From assembly GCA_914767715.1 (NCBI GenBank), contig OU612075.1:21268001-21328000 (forward strand): a DNA stretch of 60,000 nt. The letters are read 5' to 3'. The number at the start of each line of letters is the position of its first letter. Position 1 is the stretch's first letter. The position numbers and the translations under genes were made by a program. The DNA is from Membranipora membranacea. Lineage: Eukaryota > Bryozoa > Gymnolaemata > Cheilostomatida > Membraniporidae. This document shows positions 21,801-34,400 of this stretch, in pieces. The notes beneath the pieces were generated by a model, which saw only the letters and a list, made by a program, of their open reading frames with translations, searched no databases and was not told where the DNA came from.

Positions 21801-24800
21801 AAAAACAATGCAGCCATTTAAACACACTTATAAAACTTAGAGAGGTTTAAAAAGAGATGCCATATATTGATATCTTGTAAGAAATCCAGGAACTTCGTTT
21901 TGAAAACGATTACATGGAAATAGACCAAACAATTCACAGTTCTTGTCATCTCGCATCTCATTCAACTCATACTACTCCATTGATAGCCTTATGAATTACA
22001 GCCTTTGTGTGGTAGGGTTACTGGAGCTCACATGCATGCCTTCCTAGGCTGTCACAAGTTCCTTTATGAGTCAGTTTGGAGACCCGGAGACACGGCAGCA
22101 ATCAATGCAATATTTACCTGTGACAGAACACTCACTACTGATATATTTTCCTTTAAATTTTTACTTGAACATCAAAAAATAATTTAGTCTGACATGTCGT
22201 GTATAGTTATGCGCTGGATGGAAACAGTGGCGACCAACAGATACTAGCTCGGGAAAAAATCATTCTTATATGTTTTTATGCTATCTACATTTTTATTCAT
22301 TTTTGAGTCAATTGATTATGATATAGAATGCCAACTCATCTCCATCGGACAGTAACATGGAAGCTCATTTCGTAAAATATATTAATGACACTAGAATGAT
22401 ATATATGTAAGCAGTATGATTGCAGTGAGATATTATAAGGGAAGTGTCACTGTTCATAAGAGTCTGAAAATGTTAGTTGTTGTGATAAAACAAAGCTTAA
22501 CATGTTACCTTGACCTTTCGAATATGTTTTGTAGGTTACCTCGAGCAGGGCCTCCTAGTGACTGAGTCCAAAAAGTTAGCTTTAAACTACATCAGGACAA
22601 TCACATTCAAACTAGATATGCTAAGTATACTTCCGACAGACCTATTATACTGCGCTGTAAAGACTATCGATGCACCGTACGTCCGGTTTAATCGTCTCTT
22701 CAGGATTTCAAGGCTGCTCGAATTCTTTGACAGGACCATATCTCGTACAAACTATCCTAATATGGTTAGAATTATTAATCTATGTCTGTACATACTAATC
22801 ATCATACACTGGAATGCCTGCACTTACTTTGTGATCTCCACCTGGATAGGGACAGGCACTGACTCCTGGGTCTATCCTAACGCATCAATACCAGATAACT
22901 CAAGACTGGCTCGCAAGTATCTCTACAGCTTCTACTGGTCAACCCTGACCCTCACCACAATAGGAGAGACACCAGCTCCTGTTCTCGATATCGAACACAT
23001 ATTTGTGGTAGTAGACTTTCTGATCGGAGTGTTGATATTTGCTACCATTGTTGGTAACGTCGGTTCTATGATTACGAACATGAACAGGGAGAGAGCTGAG
23101 TTTCAGCAGAGAATGGATGGAATAAAACGGTACATGACCTTCAGGAAAGTTGGCAAGACCTTAGAAAAGAGAGTTATACAATGGTAAGTGTGTATTTTCT
23201 GTTTTTTGTTCTACTTTTCACTCTAGATTGTGCCATTATTTATAACAAGGCTGGCTCTAACTAGATGTTACTATATTACCAACACCTTTCTATGTACTTC
23301 GCCTGACTAGACGCGCCAAATTGCACTTTGTGGACTCCAAGCGGATCTGTCCAAGGTTATTAATATGAGGTTTATATAAACACCTTACTTTAACAGTTTT
23401 ATCTATTGCCAATAATCACCAAGTGGTCGGAAAATATCATCGCGGAAGCTAAGTAACTGGCGGTCGTCACCAGATCGCAGATTACTGATTAAACATTGAA
23501 GTGATAACATTGTCCTGTTAACTGCTAGGTTTGACTATCTCTGGTCCAATAAGACGACTCTCAATGAAGAGTCAGCGATGGGTTCGCTGCCGGATAAACT
23601 AAAGGCTGAGATAGCTATACATGTACATATGGAGACTTTACGCAGGGTCAACATATTCAAAGATTGTGAGCCAGGATTACTGGTGGAACTGGTGCTAAAA
23701 CTCAGATTACAGGTGAGACAAGTACTGGGCACGAACAGGCTTTGGTTGTCCGAGCCCATCTGAGCCCCCAAGACTCTTTGGTAAATTTGACTCATGTGGC
23801 TCAGGTTTACCCTAGGTAGGTCATCAAATTCCGGTGAAAATTGGCTTTAATCACCCGCGATCATTTATATGGATAAGACTAACAACAGACTGTAGATCAT
23901 ACTGTAACAGGGCCATAGTATCGGCAGAAGAGTATCGGCAGAAGAGTATAGTAGTATAGAGTATAGTAGGCTCTGGTTACAGTAACCTGGTGAAGTGAAT
24001 GTTAGTTCTGTGTACGGTTCAGATGTCCTTATACTGGATTGATGTCCTATCTCACTAAAATTGGTGTTTCTGTAACTGTTACAATTATAACAGGGCACAG
24101 AGAAATGTGTCAGATGTTCTGTATTGTAATAACAAAGTTCAAGCTACAAGTAATTTCACACCATGCTGCTCTCCCACACATGTCAGCAGTTATTGTGGAA
24201 TAATACATTTCTATAATTATGCATCAGCAATTCCCTGCATTATCAGGATTGCAACGTTTTTGGCTGATCCATGTTCACTTTGATCTTCTTGTTAACTTAA
24301 TTACAATAAAATTCATGATCTGCCCTCCTTTGGGATCGCTTCGGTCCTTTTCGTGTTTAACAGATCCCATGTGATGCATAATTTTAAACCATAAAAATTT
24401 GAGGTGAGCTGGATAACAATAAAAGGTTGATTGTTTTTTCTTCAAAGTTGAAATTGGCCAGCACTAAGTACTTATAAGGGGATCTATCCCTTTTTTTCCT
24501 TTTTTGCTAAGTCAGAATGCCCCAAATCCGCAATTTCAACTAGCCATGAGAACTGAAGCCTTCCACAACATATCTTGCAAATTCTGTTTGGCGCCTGGAA
24601 GCTGGTCTCTACCTACCTACCTCCTTGTGCTTGAATGATGAAATTTAGCCAATCATGTGAATTAAAGCTATTACCCTCTGTGATTGGCTTATTTTTTTGT
24701 GTATAGGTGTTCAGTCCCGGAGATTATATCTGCAGGAAGGGAGACATCGGTAGAGAGATGTATATAGTAAAGAGAGGACAACTCTGTGTCGTCTCAGATG

Positions 24801-26745
24801 ATGGAAATACTGTAAGCAATTTTAATGTAGTATCTTAAATTAATTATGAGCATATTCAGTCTTTCAGTTTATACGTCCAATCATGATTTGAATGACAATT
24901 ATCTCTTATGATATACATGGATTGTATTGTTGCAGATTATTTATCCGTGAAGGTGCTCCTCTGAAACGGATTTTTTAGCACAGTCTAGGGTTTCAGGTGA
25001 AGTTAATGTTTTCATTCTTATAGACTTTTGCTACTCTGTCCGATGGGAGTGTGTTCGGAGAAATCAGTATTCTAAACATAGCCGGGAACAAAACTGGTAA
25101 CCGACGTTCAGCTAATGTGATGAGTATGGGATACAGTGACCTGTTCGTACTATCTAAGAAGGATTTATGGGAAGCTTTATCTGAGTATCCTGAGGCTAAG
25201 GACATGCTGATTGGTGAGTCTGTTTCCGCCATTTGTGATGAGTTTTATTGTGTCATCTGCTCTGCCTGCAGGATAGTCTCGGCAGAGATATGCAAACTTT
25301 TTTATGTGGCGGAACCAGTGGAGCTGGATTAATATTACAACTTTTTATATTATTATATAAATTATTAATTCGCAGAGAAGGGTAAAGAAGTGTTGCTGAA
25401 GGATAAATTATTGGATGAAGAGGCTTTAGAAGCACAGAGAAGGTCCGAGTTATCACAAGAACAAAGAATAGGCAACTTAGAGCAGGGGCTCGATAACCTC
25501 ACAACTCGGTACGTCAGACTGGGAAGCATTATTGATCCATCGTTGTATGTGATATTGTTTGATCCCAATGACATACTCTGACATCACTTGCTCTCACCAC
25601 TTGTGCTCTGAACCCAATATATTCTTGATCCAAAATACACTGCAAAAAACAAAGTGAAAAATTAAAATTAGATTTTTATGAACCAGAATTGTATCAGTAG
25701 AATTGATGTGATTTTAATTACAGGTTTGCACGCTTGTTGGCAGAGTATAACTCCACGCAACTGAAGCTAAAGCAGCGTCTAACTATTCTAGAGAGTAGAG
25801 ACAGCTGCGCAGCATGGACCACAGGCTATGATGATCTTGACTCTGCAATCACCTCAATATTGGTTACACCTGAGGTATACCTAAGTCTATGAATTCTGTT
25901 CGACACCTTGCTATTAAAAACTGACCAATATTTCAACTCTTAGAGTGTTGATTATCAAGTGGGAATTGACTTATAAGATATTGTGTGTCAGTCCCACAAT
26001 CTGACAGTCCCACAATCTGTCAGTCCCACAATCTGACAGTCCCACAATCTGACAGTCCCACAATCTGACAGTCCCACAATCTTTTGGCCCAAGCATTGTG
26101 CCATGGTTTTTGGTTGAGTGGTTGTCAATGCGGGCGGAGTGCTAGCACCTAGTGTCTGGGCCATTATAATGTGTACTCCGCTCAGCAAAAGTTATAAAGT
26201 TTATTTATAGAGTTTTATGTTGCATTTAGATATTCCCGTCATTATCATAATAATAGAAGCTATCACGAGCTTGTGATACGAAAAAAAGTCTTATTTTTCA
26301 TTTGATTCTGTAGGCGATGTGCAGGTCGGCTCGATCCTCCCGCTCAGCAGGCGCTACACCTTCACTCTCAAGAAGACAATCAACTAACCTTCAACAACAT
26401 ACACTCTCTAACAACTTCCTCAAGCCACCTGAAACAGCTGTCTCCTCACATAGGAGTAGAGGTGGGTCAGCGATAAGTAGAGACAGTACGAGATCGAGTC
26501 AAGAACAGTCAGCTTCTACAGGCTCGACAAACACAATAACAATACAGGACTATGAATTAGATATACTTAATGAAGCAGATGCTGAGAGGGAGACAACTCT
26601 GGATACTAGCTGCAGAGATCCAGTAGTACCCATCTACAGTCAGCCTCCAGAGGAGGAGACACGACAACAAACAATCAAACTAGCCGTTACTGAAGATATC
26701 TCGGACAACTCTGACGGAAATGATATTGGGGAAAGTGAAATTTGA
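18863..26745 (+). CDS. Cyclic-nucleotide-gated cation channel, CNGA-type subunit (10 exons, 800 aa)
   Basis: Coding exons 18863-19054, 19465-19619, 20812-21023, 22535-23183, 23529-23712, 24707-24811, 25024-25213, 25376-25508, 25724-25874 and 26314-26745 join in frame to 2,403 bases. The N-terminal 115 residues are Ser-rich cytosol. S1 is [31 protein letters not shown] leads to S3. S4 is [17 protein letters not shown]. The pore has [11 protein letters not shown], with Glu331 in the filter as in Ca2+-permeable CNGA subunits. The C-linker and cyclic-nucleotide-binding domain (about 437-555) include [13 protein letters not shown] and the phosphate cassette FGEIS...NRRSANV. A leucine-zipper-like coiled coil (about 575-640) matches the CNGA assembly zipper, and a 140-residue low-complexity tail follows. 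It should form ligand-opened cation channels in the plasma or ciliary membrane. The start ATG lies three bases after an acceptor, so the 5' UTR is spliced. Confidence 0.93.
21506..21587. repeat. Double hairpin in CNG intron 3
   Basis: A perfect inverted repeat (arms 21506-21528 and 21533-21555, loop AATA) shares its right end, GTTGCAAC, with a second hairpin (arms 21549-21565 and 21571-21587, one mismatch). The three GTTGCxAC blocks could pair in alternative ways. It resembles nested or adjacent insertion of foldback MITEs. Confidence 0.85.
25987..26082. repeat. Tandem repeat, 16-base unit, six copies
   Basis: Units GACAGTCCCACAATCT or GTCAGTCCCACAATCT repeat six times in the last intron of the CNG gene. 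Variants differ at one position (A/T) only, indicating recent expansion. Confidence 0.9.
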
Positions 26746-27346
26746 CGCTGATGTTTTACCTGTGTCCACCAACATTGAGTCACAGTCCAAAACATGAGAT
26801 CAGTCTCTCAACGCCTAGTTAGACAGCTTTAAATCAAACATCTGTACAAGTGATGGTCTCTACGTGAGCTATGCCCCTTACTATGTGCTTTGAAGATTGC
26901 AATAGATTACTTAAAGAGTTGGCTTGTCGCTTCAAATGCGATTTATAGCTGAAAAAACCAGCATCAAGTTTTTCTACAAATTAGTTTTGGAATGCCGAAA
27001 TGGATCGCTATGATTTTTATGATCCGAACATCTCATTTCATTTCCGTCTTGTTCAACGTACGCCATCCAACAGCCCATTTTCTTTTTCATCAGTTTTTTG
27101 TTGTAATGCTAAAACTAATGTGTATTTAATTTTTTTGTGACAATACAGTTAAATGATTCCTGTGCGTAAATATCTGACTAACAAATTAACATGCTGTTTG
27201 CAACAATTTAAGAATCCTCAACAAAACGCGGTGAGGTTTTTAAAAAGAAAATGGGCAAAAAACACAATTTTGTGTCTATTCCTACTTAACAGGACTGAAT
27301 AAAATCTCCCTAACATGTTTGCTATATTGTGAAGAGTTATGTCCCC
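26746..27346. other. Convergent 3' flank of CNG and membrane-protein genes
   Basis: AT-rich, no coding signal. AATAAA at 27298-27303 would give the channel mRNA a 3' UTR of about 570 bases ending just before the stop codon of the opposite-strand gene. The two transcripts would therefore nearly touch or overlap tail to tail. Confidence 0.45.
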
Positions 27347-29566
27347 TTAGCAGTTATTCGCCGGCTGCACTCTGTCTGATGAGTCATAGCCATCTTCATC
27401 TATAGATGTCAGGTTGATGGATGTAGATCGGGGTAACTCCTCGTCTGATCTCACATATCCGTTCTGTCCTCTCTGATACGTACACGGTTCGACGCCACTG
27501 GTGACATCATCTGAGCAGCCGCTGAGAGCGTCAGACTTTGGTTGGTAGATCAGTGGTCTCCTGTTGCCTGTAGCTGGTAAATGATACCGAGATGCGAGCA
27601 CTTTCTTACGTGAGGCAGGCGTCCAATCAAACTGGTTAAAGAAGGGCGCTGTAGCTCTTCTCTCCTTATTACTTCTCTGCACCCCACCTGGACAAAATGA
27701 GAAAAATGAATCTGAGACGATCCGGAAGAGTGAGTCTTGAAGCTCATTAAAATTCCTTTCTCACCAAATCACAGTTTGAGCTTCAAACTGTTTCATTGTG
27801 AGATAGAGCTGACATGTGTGGATATGGGATCAACTTTTATAAGTCAAAAGTTCATTTGTATTAAATCTGAAAACAAAGTGTGGTTTGTGAAAATCATGAA
27901 AATCAAGTTTAAACTGCCTGTACTTGAACAATGTAATAATTATATATTGATTAGCCTAATCGGAAGCAAAACTCTATGAGGTTTGATGTTAGTAAAACAC
28001 ATACTCATCCTCTCGAGAAGTCCAAGGTTAGGAAACTCATGAGCTTTCTCACTCATAATCTGTTTCTCTTCCTTCATCCTCCTCTGGTACATATTACCCA
28101 GATACATCCCAGCTGTAACAGCAAAGACTCAGGCTTTAGAATTGCTACATTTAATGATATAACATGCAATAAGAAGATTTTCTTATCTCTCTCTTCATTA
28201 TTAAGGATGAAGCTGCATTGACTGCACCAAGTTACTCTCAGTTGATGGTCTATCAAAGAACATCTGAGGCATCAACAGAAGCCAGCAGTCATGGACAGCA
28301 GCGATATTCTAACCCAAGACCTTCAACAATTGCATGTTAAACGCTAGGCGCTTAAGCAGATCCATGTCCTAGTAGGTCCAGGGCAGGAGATTATATTTGT
28401 TGAGTTATCCTCTCTTTAAACAGGGGAGTGGATTACTAACAGAACCACTCTATGCCCAAACAACAAGACCGTTCCTTATGTTGGTAACTAATCAAAAATT
28501 ATTTTATCTTACCTTGCCTGTCCCATTCATCATATTTCTTTTTCTTGAATGACATCATGCCGATAAAGAAGCCAATGGCCGTCGCAAACACACTGATTGT
28601 GACAATCGCATACATAGCGGCACCAGCAGGGTCATATTCGTCATCCCAGCATGCATCAGTAGCTTTGTAAATATAAAGGTTTGAATAAAATTATGATATG
28701 TTAGATTCAGGTTCACTATCACAAATTTAGTTTGCATAAGTTGTTGTGTAGAACAGAGATTAAATTTCTTTCGGGAAGGTGAGCCATAAATTTATGCTCC
28801 CAACTATCTGGCTGATTTCTACTGTTTTCATATCTTCATCAATATTTCGATTTTTCTTTCATTGCGGTGAAATCGGCAAATGATTGTTATTACATTGCTC
28901 CATTTTGGATCAGCGTGTTGATGACGATCATGAATACGATATAACTTCCATCTTACCATCTTTAGGGTCATTACCATGCAGCTGATAAACCTTCCCTCTA
29001 ACAGTTACATTACACAGGAAGATCTCACTCTGCTCATTATATCCATCATCAGAAACCACCAAATACTCCCCATAAGAGGCTGCAAAAAAAGCAATAATTG
29101 TAAGCTTCCTACCAAATACAGCTTACATTTGGACAGAAAAAAACAAAGCCAGTGGCAAGTTGGGTTTTTTTTTCAGCTTTATTTATCTGCATACCATAAC
29201 ACCATAGTTGAGAAAAAGAAGGTGATACAGATAGCACAAGGGCAACAAACATATACTTTATTAATGAGATACAAAATTGCTGATCTATAGGGCTTTTAAG
29301 GGGTGACTCTGTATTGTGATTTGTTAATGAAAAGCACATAAGTATATTTCTTCTTCCGCCATGCTTTCATCAGCGACTTTCTAAACAATAACTAAGATCC
29401 TTGGATAAAAAGATAACCTCCAATCAAGGAGTTAAAGTCCAATCAACAGATATGTAATGTATGTATAATGGGCCAACTTTTGATTTCGTATAGAAACTGC
29501 CAAAATTATATGCGGCTTACACCAACTACAAAATGTAAGCTTACCGTTCATTGATGGTGCGGACAT
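27347..29566 (-). CDS. Small single-pass membrane protein, unrecognised (5 exons, 247 aa)
   Basis: Minus-strand exons 29566-29545, 29079-28957, 28662-28513, 28112-28005 and 27687-27347 join in frame; every internal join is phase 1, a pattern common in extracellular-domain genes. The ATG at 29566 is the first in frame after a stop. The N-terminal 62 residues have no signal peptide but carry NAS (across the first splice) and NVT sequons. Two cysteines (in IFLCNVTV and TDACWDDEYD) could form a disulphide. One helix at about 63-87 (AAMYAIVTISVFATAIGFFI) is followed by KKKK, giving an N-out, C-in type III topology. The cytosolic part is basic then Ser/Asp-rich, ending VQPANNC. KCNE-type ion-channel beta subunits have this layout, and a channel gene sits next door, but I see no clear KCNE sequence signature. 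Function unknown. Confidence 0.65.
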
Positions 29567-31088
29567 CGTCGTTGATAGATTTTCCCAAACTGATGCAGCA
29601 GACAGAGTTTGGTGTCTAATTTTGGGAGTGACTTTTCGACTTTGTGCCAGGGAACGTAGCAAATCAATGATCTCAATACATTATTCATAATGTTTACACT
29701 AATGATGCCCGAAATGTGACATGCAATGTATTATGGTACTCCATGCTGGGGGCAACTGAGTTATGACATTTATTTATGCGGGATGAGGATATCCAGTTTG
29801 TGTTATGGTGTGATGCACCTCAGAGAAGTGCTCTTTGAGAGAGTTTTTCTCGGTCGTCCATCCTGCAGTCTCTCAGCATGCCAGCATATTTTGCTTAAGC
29901 CGCTGATTGTGAGCTACTCTGATTAAAGAAATTATATCAATGTTTCATCGTGAGGGTTATAAATAAATCTTCATCATATAATAGCCTTTTTTTATCAATC
30001 TTTGAACTCTTTCAAATTTACAGGTGAAGATCTGTGTGTGGCATTTGCTGCAGAAAACACAATCTTTTTGCAACTAACAAGTCAAATTAAAGTAATACCT
30101 TGGTCACAATTGTATAATAATTACTCATGGAAAAATTTTAGCAAATATTTATAATTCCATAAATACAACCAAAGAATACTGCATTTAATACAGCATAATA
30201 TACAGCCAAGGTATGAAAAATACTAACTTTATTAATAATGAGCACAAATTTAGTTTTCATACATAACATAAATTGTTGATATATACAAGCTGTTTTGACA
30301 TGATAATAACTGCTAACTCGGCCTTGGTTTCTCAGGGATATACTTGATCTGAATAAATTTTGCTGATAGCCCTGCATGGTCAGAAAGACAGGCTTTTCGC
30401 AACACATTATACATTATATACTTTTCACATTTGTAAACTAAACGCCACTGCAACATGGCTCGCAAATAAGCCAAAATTGAGTTTTGTGGCATTCCATTGT
30501 CATTCCATAGTATGAAAAGTTATAGCCGCTAATGTATCCATTGTATCATATTTGATATACTCTATAGTGACACCCTATACTAGATCACCTAATAAGGGAA
30601 ATGTGGGTTGTAAAATAGTTGTTATTAATTAATTTAATTGATTTTCCAATATATGTCAGAAGTAATCTCTCAGACTGATGAGTCAGATATGCTCTCATTG
30701 CTGTACTGCAGACGCCACGGTCTATGATGCTTTTCAACAATGGGCTAAGTCACGTGTCCATATTTCCAAGGAGGAATAGAAGTCCTTGGTTGAAACATTG
30801 TTGACTCTATTTTTTACAATAAGCTAAAAGGTGAAATCGTCCTCCCTTTTAAGTTTGCTACGCGAGATTATTCTATACATGACATGAGAAGATCTGATAG
30901 CTGGCGCTGAGCTAGTTTGAGTATAGCTTGTGTGGATAAACTCATCAAGCCATTATCTAGTTTTTCGTTAATGTATTAAATAAATTCAATGAGGTTTTTT
31001 CACAGGTATGGTTTTTCGCATACTGTGCTGCTTCAATATGCACTGAAAGGAACTTCATCCAGCCCAGAAATAGGAGATAACATCACTT
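29567..31088. other. Divergent intergenic region
   Basis: AT-rich DNA between the minus-strand membrane-protein gene and DELE1. Short open frames occur on both strands, but none is bounded by convincing splice signals or shows recognisable sequence. Confidence 0.4.
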
Positions 31089-31202
31089 AGAGAATACTAG
31101 TCAAGGGGCCGTTGCCTGCGTTTGGGATTTTGTGGCGCTCCACTATCAAACAGCGCCACAAAATCCCAAACGCAGGCAACGGCCCCTTGACTAAGAGAAT
31201 AC
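31089..31202. mobile_element. 96-base foldback MITE with 9-base target-site duplications
   Basis: Two perfect 42-base inverted arms (31098-31139 and 31152-31193) surround a 12-base loop. The arms begin TAGTCAAGGGGCCGTTGCC and are GC-rich. The whole element is bracketed by identical direct repeats AGAGAATAC at 31089-31097 and 31194-31202. Nine-base target duplications are characteristic of Mutator-like elements, so this looks like a minimal non-autonomous MULE. Zero mismatches between the arms implies recent insertion. It lies about 300 bases upstream of the DELE1 ATG. Confidence 0.85.
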
Positions 31203-31269
31203 ATGTGCTTAGCTCAGCGCCATTATTATTTAAACATAAAAGCTACTAGCTAGCAAATTTGTAGTCTAA

Positions 31270-31327
31270 CCCCGCCCACATTCAGATAAATGACCAATCA
31301 TGGAGAATATGAACTAACGCATGCGCA
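31270..31327 (+). promoter_or_regulatory. Probable DELE1 promoter: GC box, CCAAT box and NRF1-like site
   Basis: CCCCGCCC (31270-31277), CCAAT (31294-31298, within TGACCAATCAT) and CGCATGCGC (31319-31327) cluster within 60 bases, 170-230 bases before the ATG. NRF1 sites of the form GCGCATGCGC control many nuclear genes for mitochondrial proteins in animals, which suits the DELE1-like product. Motif matches only; no transcription data. Confidence 0.45.
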
Positions 31328-31499
31328 AACCGATATTGCTCCCTCATGCCAATGTTGTTTTGCATGTTTGGGAATTTCCACTCTGCTGACAGTGAATTTT
31401 GAACCCTAGACAGTCTTTCTCTGTGAAGTGAACATGGGGGTTCTTGTATGAGCACCACATGTGTGGTGTCCTCAACTACCTCTTCCTTATACCTCCACT

Positions 31500-34400
31500 A
31501 TGCTGAGATTCGTTCAGGGAATCCACAAAGGTTTGTCAAAGCTGCAGTAGTTTCAAACTTATTTTTTCAACTCTTCTTGAACTTTCTTTTTCACCCAACT
31601 ATTGCTGATCATCATCCATAGTCAATAAATGATTCAATTTAACCTCCAAGCATACAATGTTATCTTAACTAACTTGAGGCAATTTACACATGCATTGCAA
31701 AATATCTTTTTGGCAGTTGTGTAGGCACTTGGTCTTGATCACTCACCCACCCTCTGCTGTTTTTGTCAAGCAGCAGCATCAGATACAGTGGGTATGTAAT
31801 TGTAGGCTAAGGTGAAATATGTAAGCATTACTAAACTTTTAAAACTTTCACAATTGTTATGTGACTGCGTGCCTTTGGGACAGACCTTGCCACAGTCCTT
31901 GTGTTCTATGTACAGGAACAATCTAGCCGCCTCAGTTGTGGTTCATCTCGGGTAAATGAACCGCGTGTGGCAATCACTTAAATCATCAGATTTGCTGTAA
32001 GAATCATTGTTGAGCTAATGTGTCACTGTGCTAGCAATCATCAACAATCAAGCTACACTGTCATATATTGGTATGATTTTTAACAACTTATAATTACTAT
32101 GTTACAGCCTTCCGGTCTAACCAGGCGTATGCTCCATGTCAGAAAGCAGCTCATGACCCAGAGGAGTATGAGGCTAAGACTGTACCTGAGGTGCCTACTA
32201 GTATATTACAATATGGATATAACATAGCAGCAAATACACCCCTCTCTAATCCTCTGCCTTATGGGTAAGCCGATATCATAGTAATATGTCTCGTTTAGTA
32301 TACTGCTGTGACCGGAATTGTACATTATTGTTTGCAGGACTGTCCATTTATAGCAAATATCTTGTACTCCGTGTGAACTGCTTTCCATTAAAAAAGGTGA
32401 TAAATTAAAGTCACTGTCTTCTTAGTTATCAAGCCCATCTCAACCTTCAAGACTTTCATCTTTCATTGATTGTAATCTGCTAAGCAGGCTCTCTGTTACA
32501 CGTATGTTATGCTCGATGATCAACACTGTTATTCTATACAGGGTAACGCAGTTTGAGACTGAATCAAAGTATTTTACACCGAGTCCTGATGTGAAGCAGC
32601 CAGATACAAATGAGGAGAAAAAAGATAAACCTAATACTGGCCACAGTTTCCCTCATGGTATCCTGTCCGGACTGATTGTGGTAAGTGATACATGGTGCTG
32701 TACTCTTACATTACTCGCCTGTTCTGATCCAGCTCATGGCCATATCAGCGACTGGGTTTATGGTCTCTAATAACAACAACCTGTCTCAGACAAATTTTCT
32801 TGCACATCATAAATAGTGGTTAGCATTATGCAGCTGTTTTATCCGTGCTGCCAAGAAAAATATTGTCATGACCATGTACTTTTAACCGTGGCTCTAAGCA
32901 CTTCTAGTCTGTGTCGCTGTCTGTGTCTGTGTTTTGTGACACCTTTAAGAATGAGCTACTCATTTTTGTGGTCGTAAAGAAATTATTGCACTTAATACCA
33001 GTTTCATTTGTTTTGAATGTGATTTGTGTGGTTAGATCCTGGTAAGGTTGTCAAATATGTTGGTTTGGTGAAATCAATGAGCAATATAATTTGTTATGAT
33101 TTTGTAGTCTGTGATCAATTGGAAAGCTGTGAGGCAATTTGTGAGATTCAGTTTGTGCATATACAGCAAATGTTGTTTCATTCATTACACATAACATGCT
33201 ATGCAAAACTTGATCACGATGCCAATATCAGAAATACCTAAATTAGTAAAACCAGCAGCATATACCAGACTGATTGCCATTATTGTATTATATTTAGGGT
33301 GCTGGATATACTGCCTTCAACTCACTACATGGAGTTTGTAGCGGTAGAAAGAAGAAGAACAATAAATACTGTCCAGTTAGTTACATCCGTAGCTTACAGC
33401 CTTCCAGTGCAGTACTGAATGGAGTCACTCAGTTACTGCCTGGTTATCATAGAACTGCTCTGAGCGTATTACCCCCTACTCAAGGCTCGAGAGGTTGTGA
33501 CAAGCCTAGTATTAGTAATCATACACTCGGCAAACCGAGCATCACTGAAGGATCCCTCCCACTGCAGCATGATGGGGAGTCTGTCCAGACCAGCTCGGAA
33601 TATGAGGTATGAAGTGTAGTAATTCATCCCCTCATTTTATGCTACATTAAACATTCGGGAGAATATGGAATTCAGAAGTTTGAATGAAAGAAGTTTTACA
33701 TACTCTGTTTCTACTTTCCAGTCTTCCCAGTACTCCAGTATCTCTGATCACTTAGTATCACATCAAATGAAAGAGTACAACATCAGCACAAATTCAATGA
33801 GATCAGGTCTAAATTATTGTAGTCTATAAGCAGTTCAGCTGTATTTCTGCTTATATGATAAGATAAGGTCAACATCCTCACATTATGTTATGGATGCTTG
33901 TGATTGTGACAGTGTTATCAGCTCCTGTGCTACCCACCTAATATACTCTATGTCTCTCGTCTCTTGTGGTTGTAGAAAGCTAAGTTGGAGGTTAATGCAC
34001 TAGCTGACAAATTACGTAATGTGGATAAAGAGAATTTAGCTGCCGATCACTTCTTGGCTGTACAGGCCTGGGATAGTAAGTTGGCTAATACACAATGCTG
34101 CTGATATATCTATATATCTGGGTCTGTGTAAGTGGCATTCCATCAGCAAGCATCCTCTACAACCTAGTGGGTATTATTTGTAGATAGAATGTCACTGACC
34201 TGCACAAAGTGTGCTTTGATTTAATTTTTCTCAATAAATAATGAATATCGTGACTTATGTGATGTGAACTCAGCAAATAAGTAGCTTGAGAAATCCTAGT
34301 TCCAGACTATCGCAGGATTTTATTGTTACTCAGCAAAAATTTTCCTCATTAATGGGTGCAGAACCAAGTTGAGCTAGGCATAAGATGAGCTAGTAACAGT

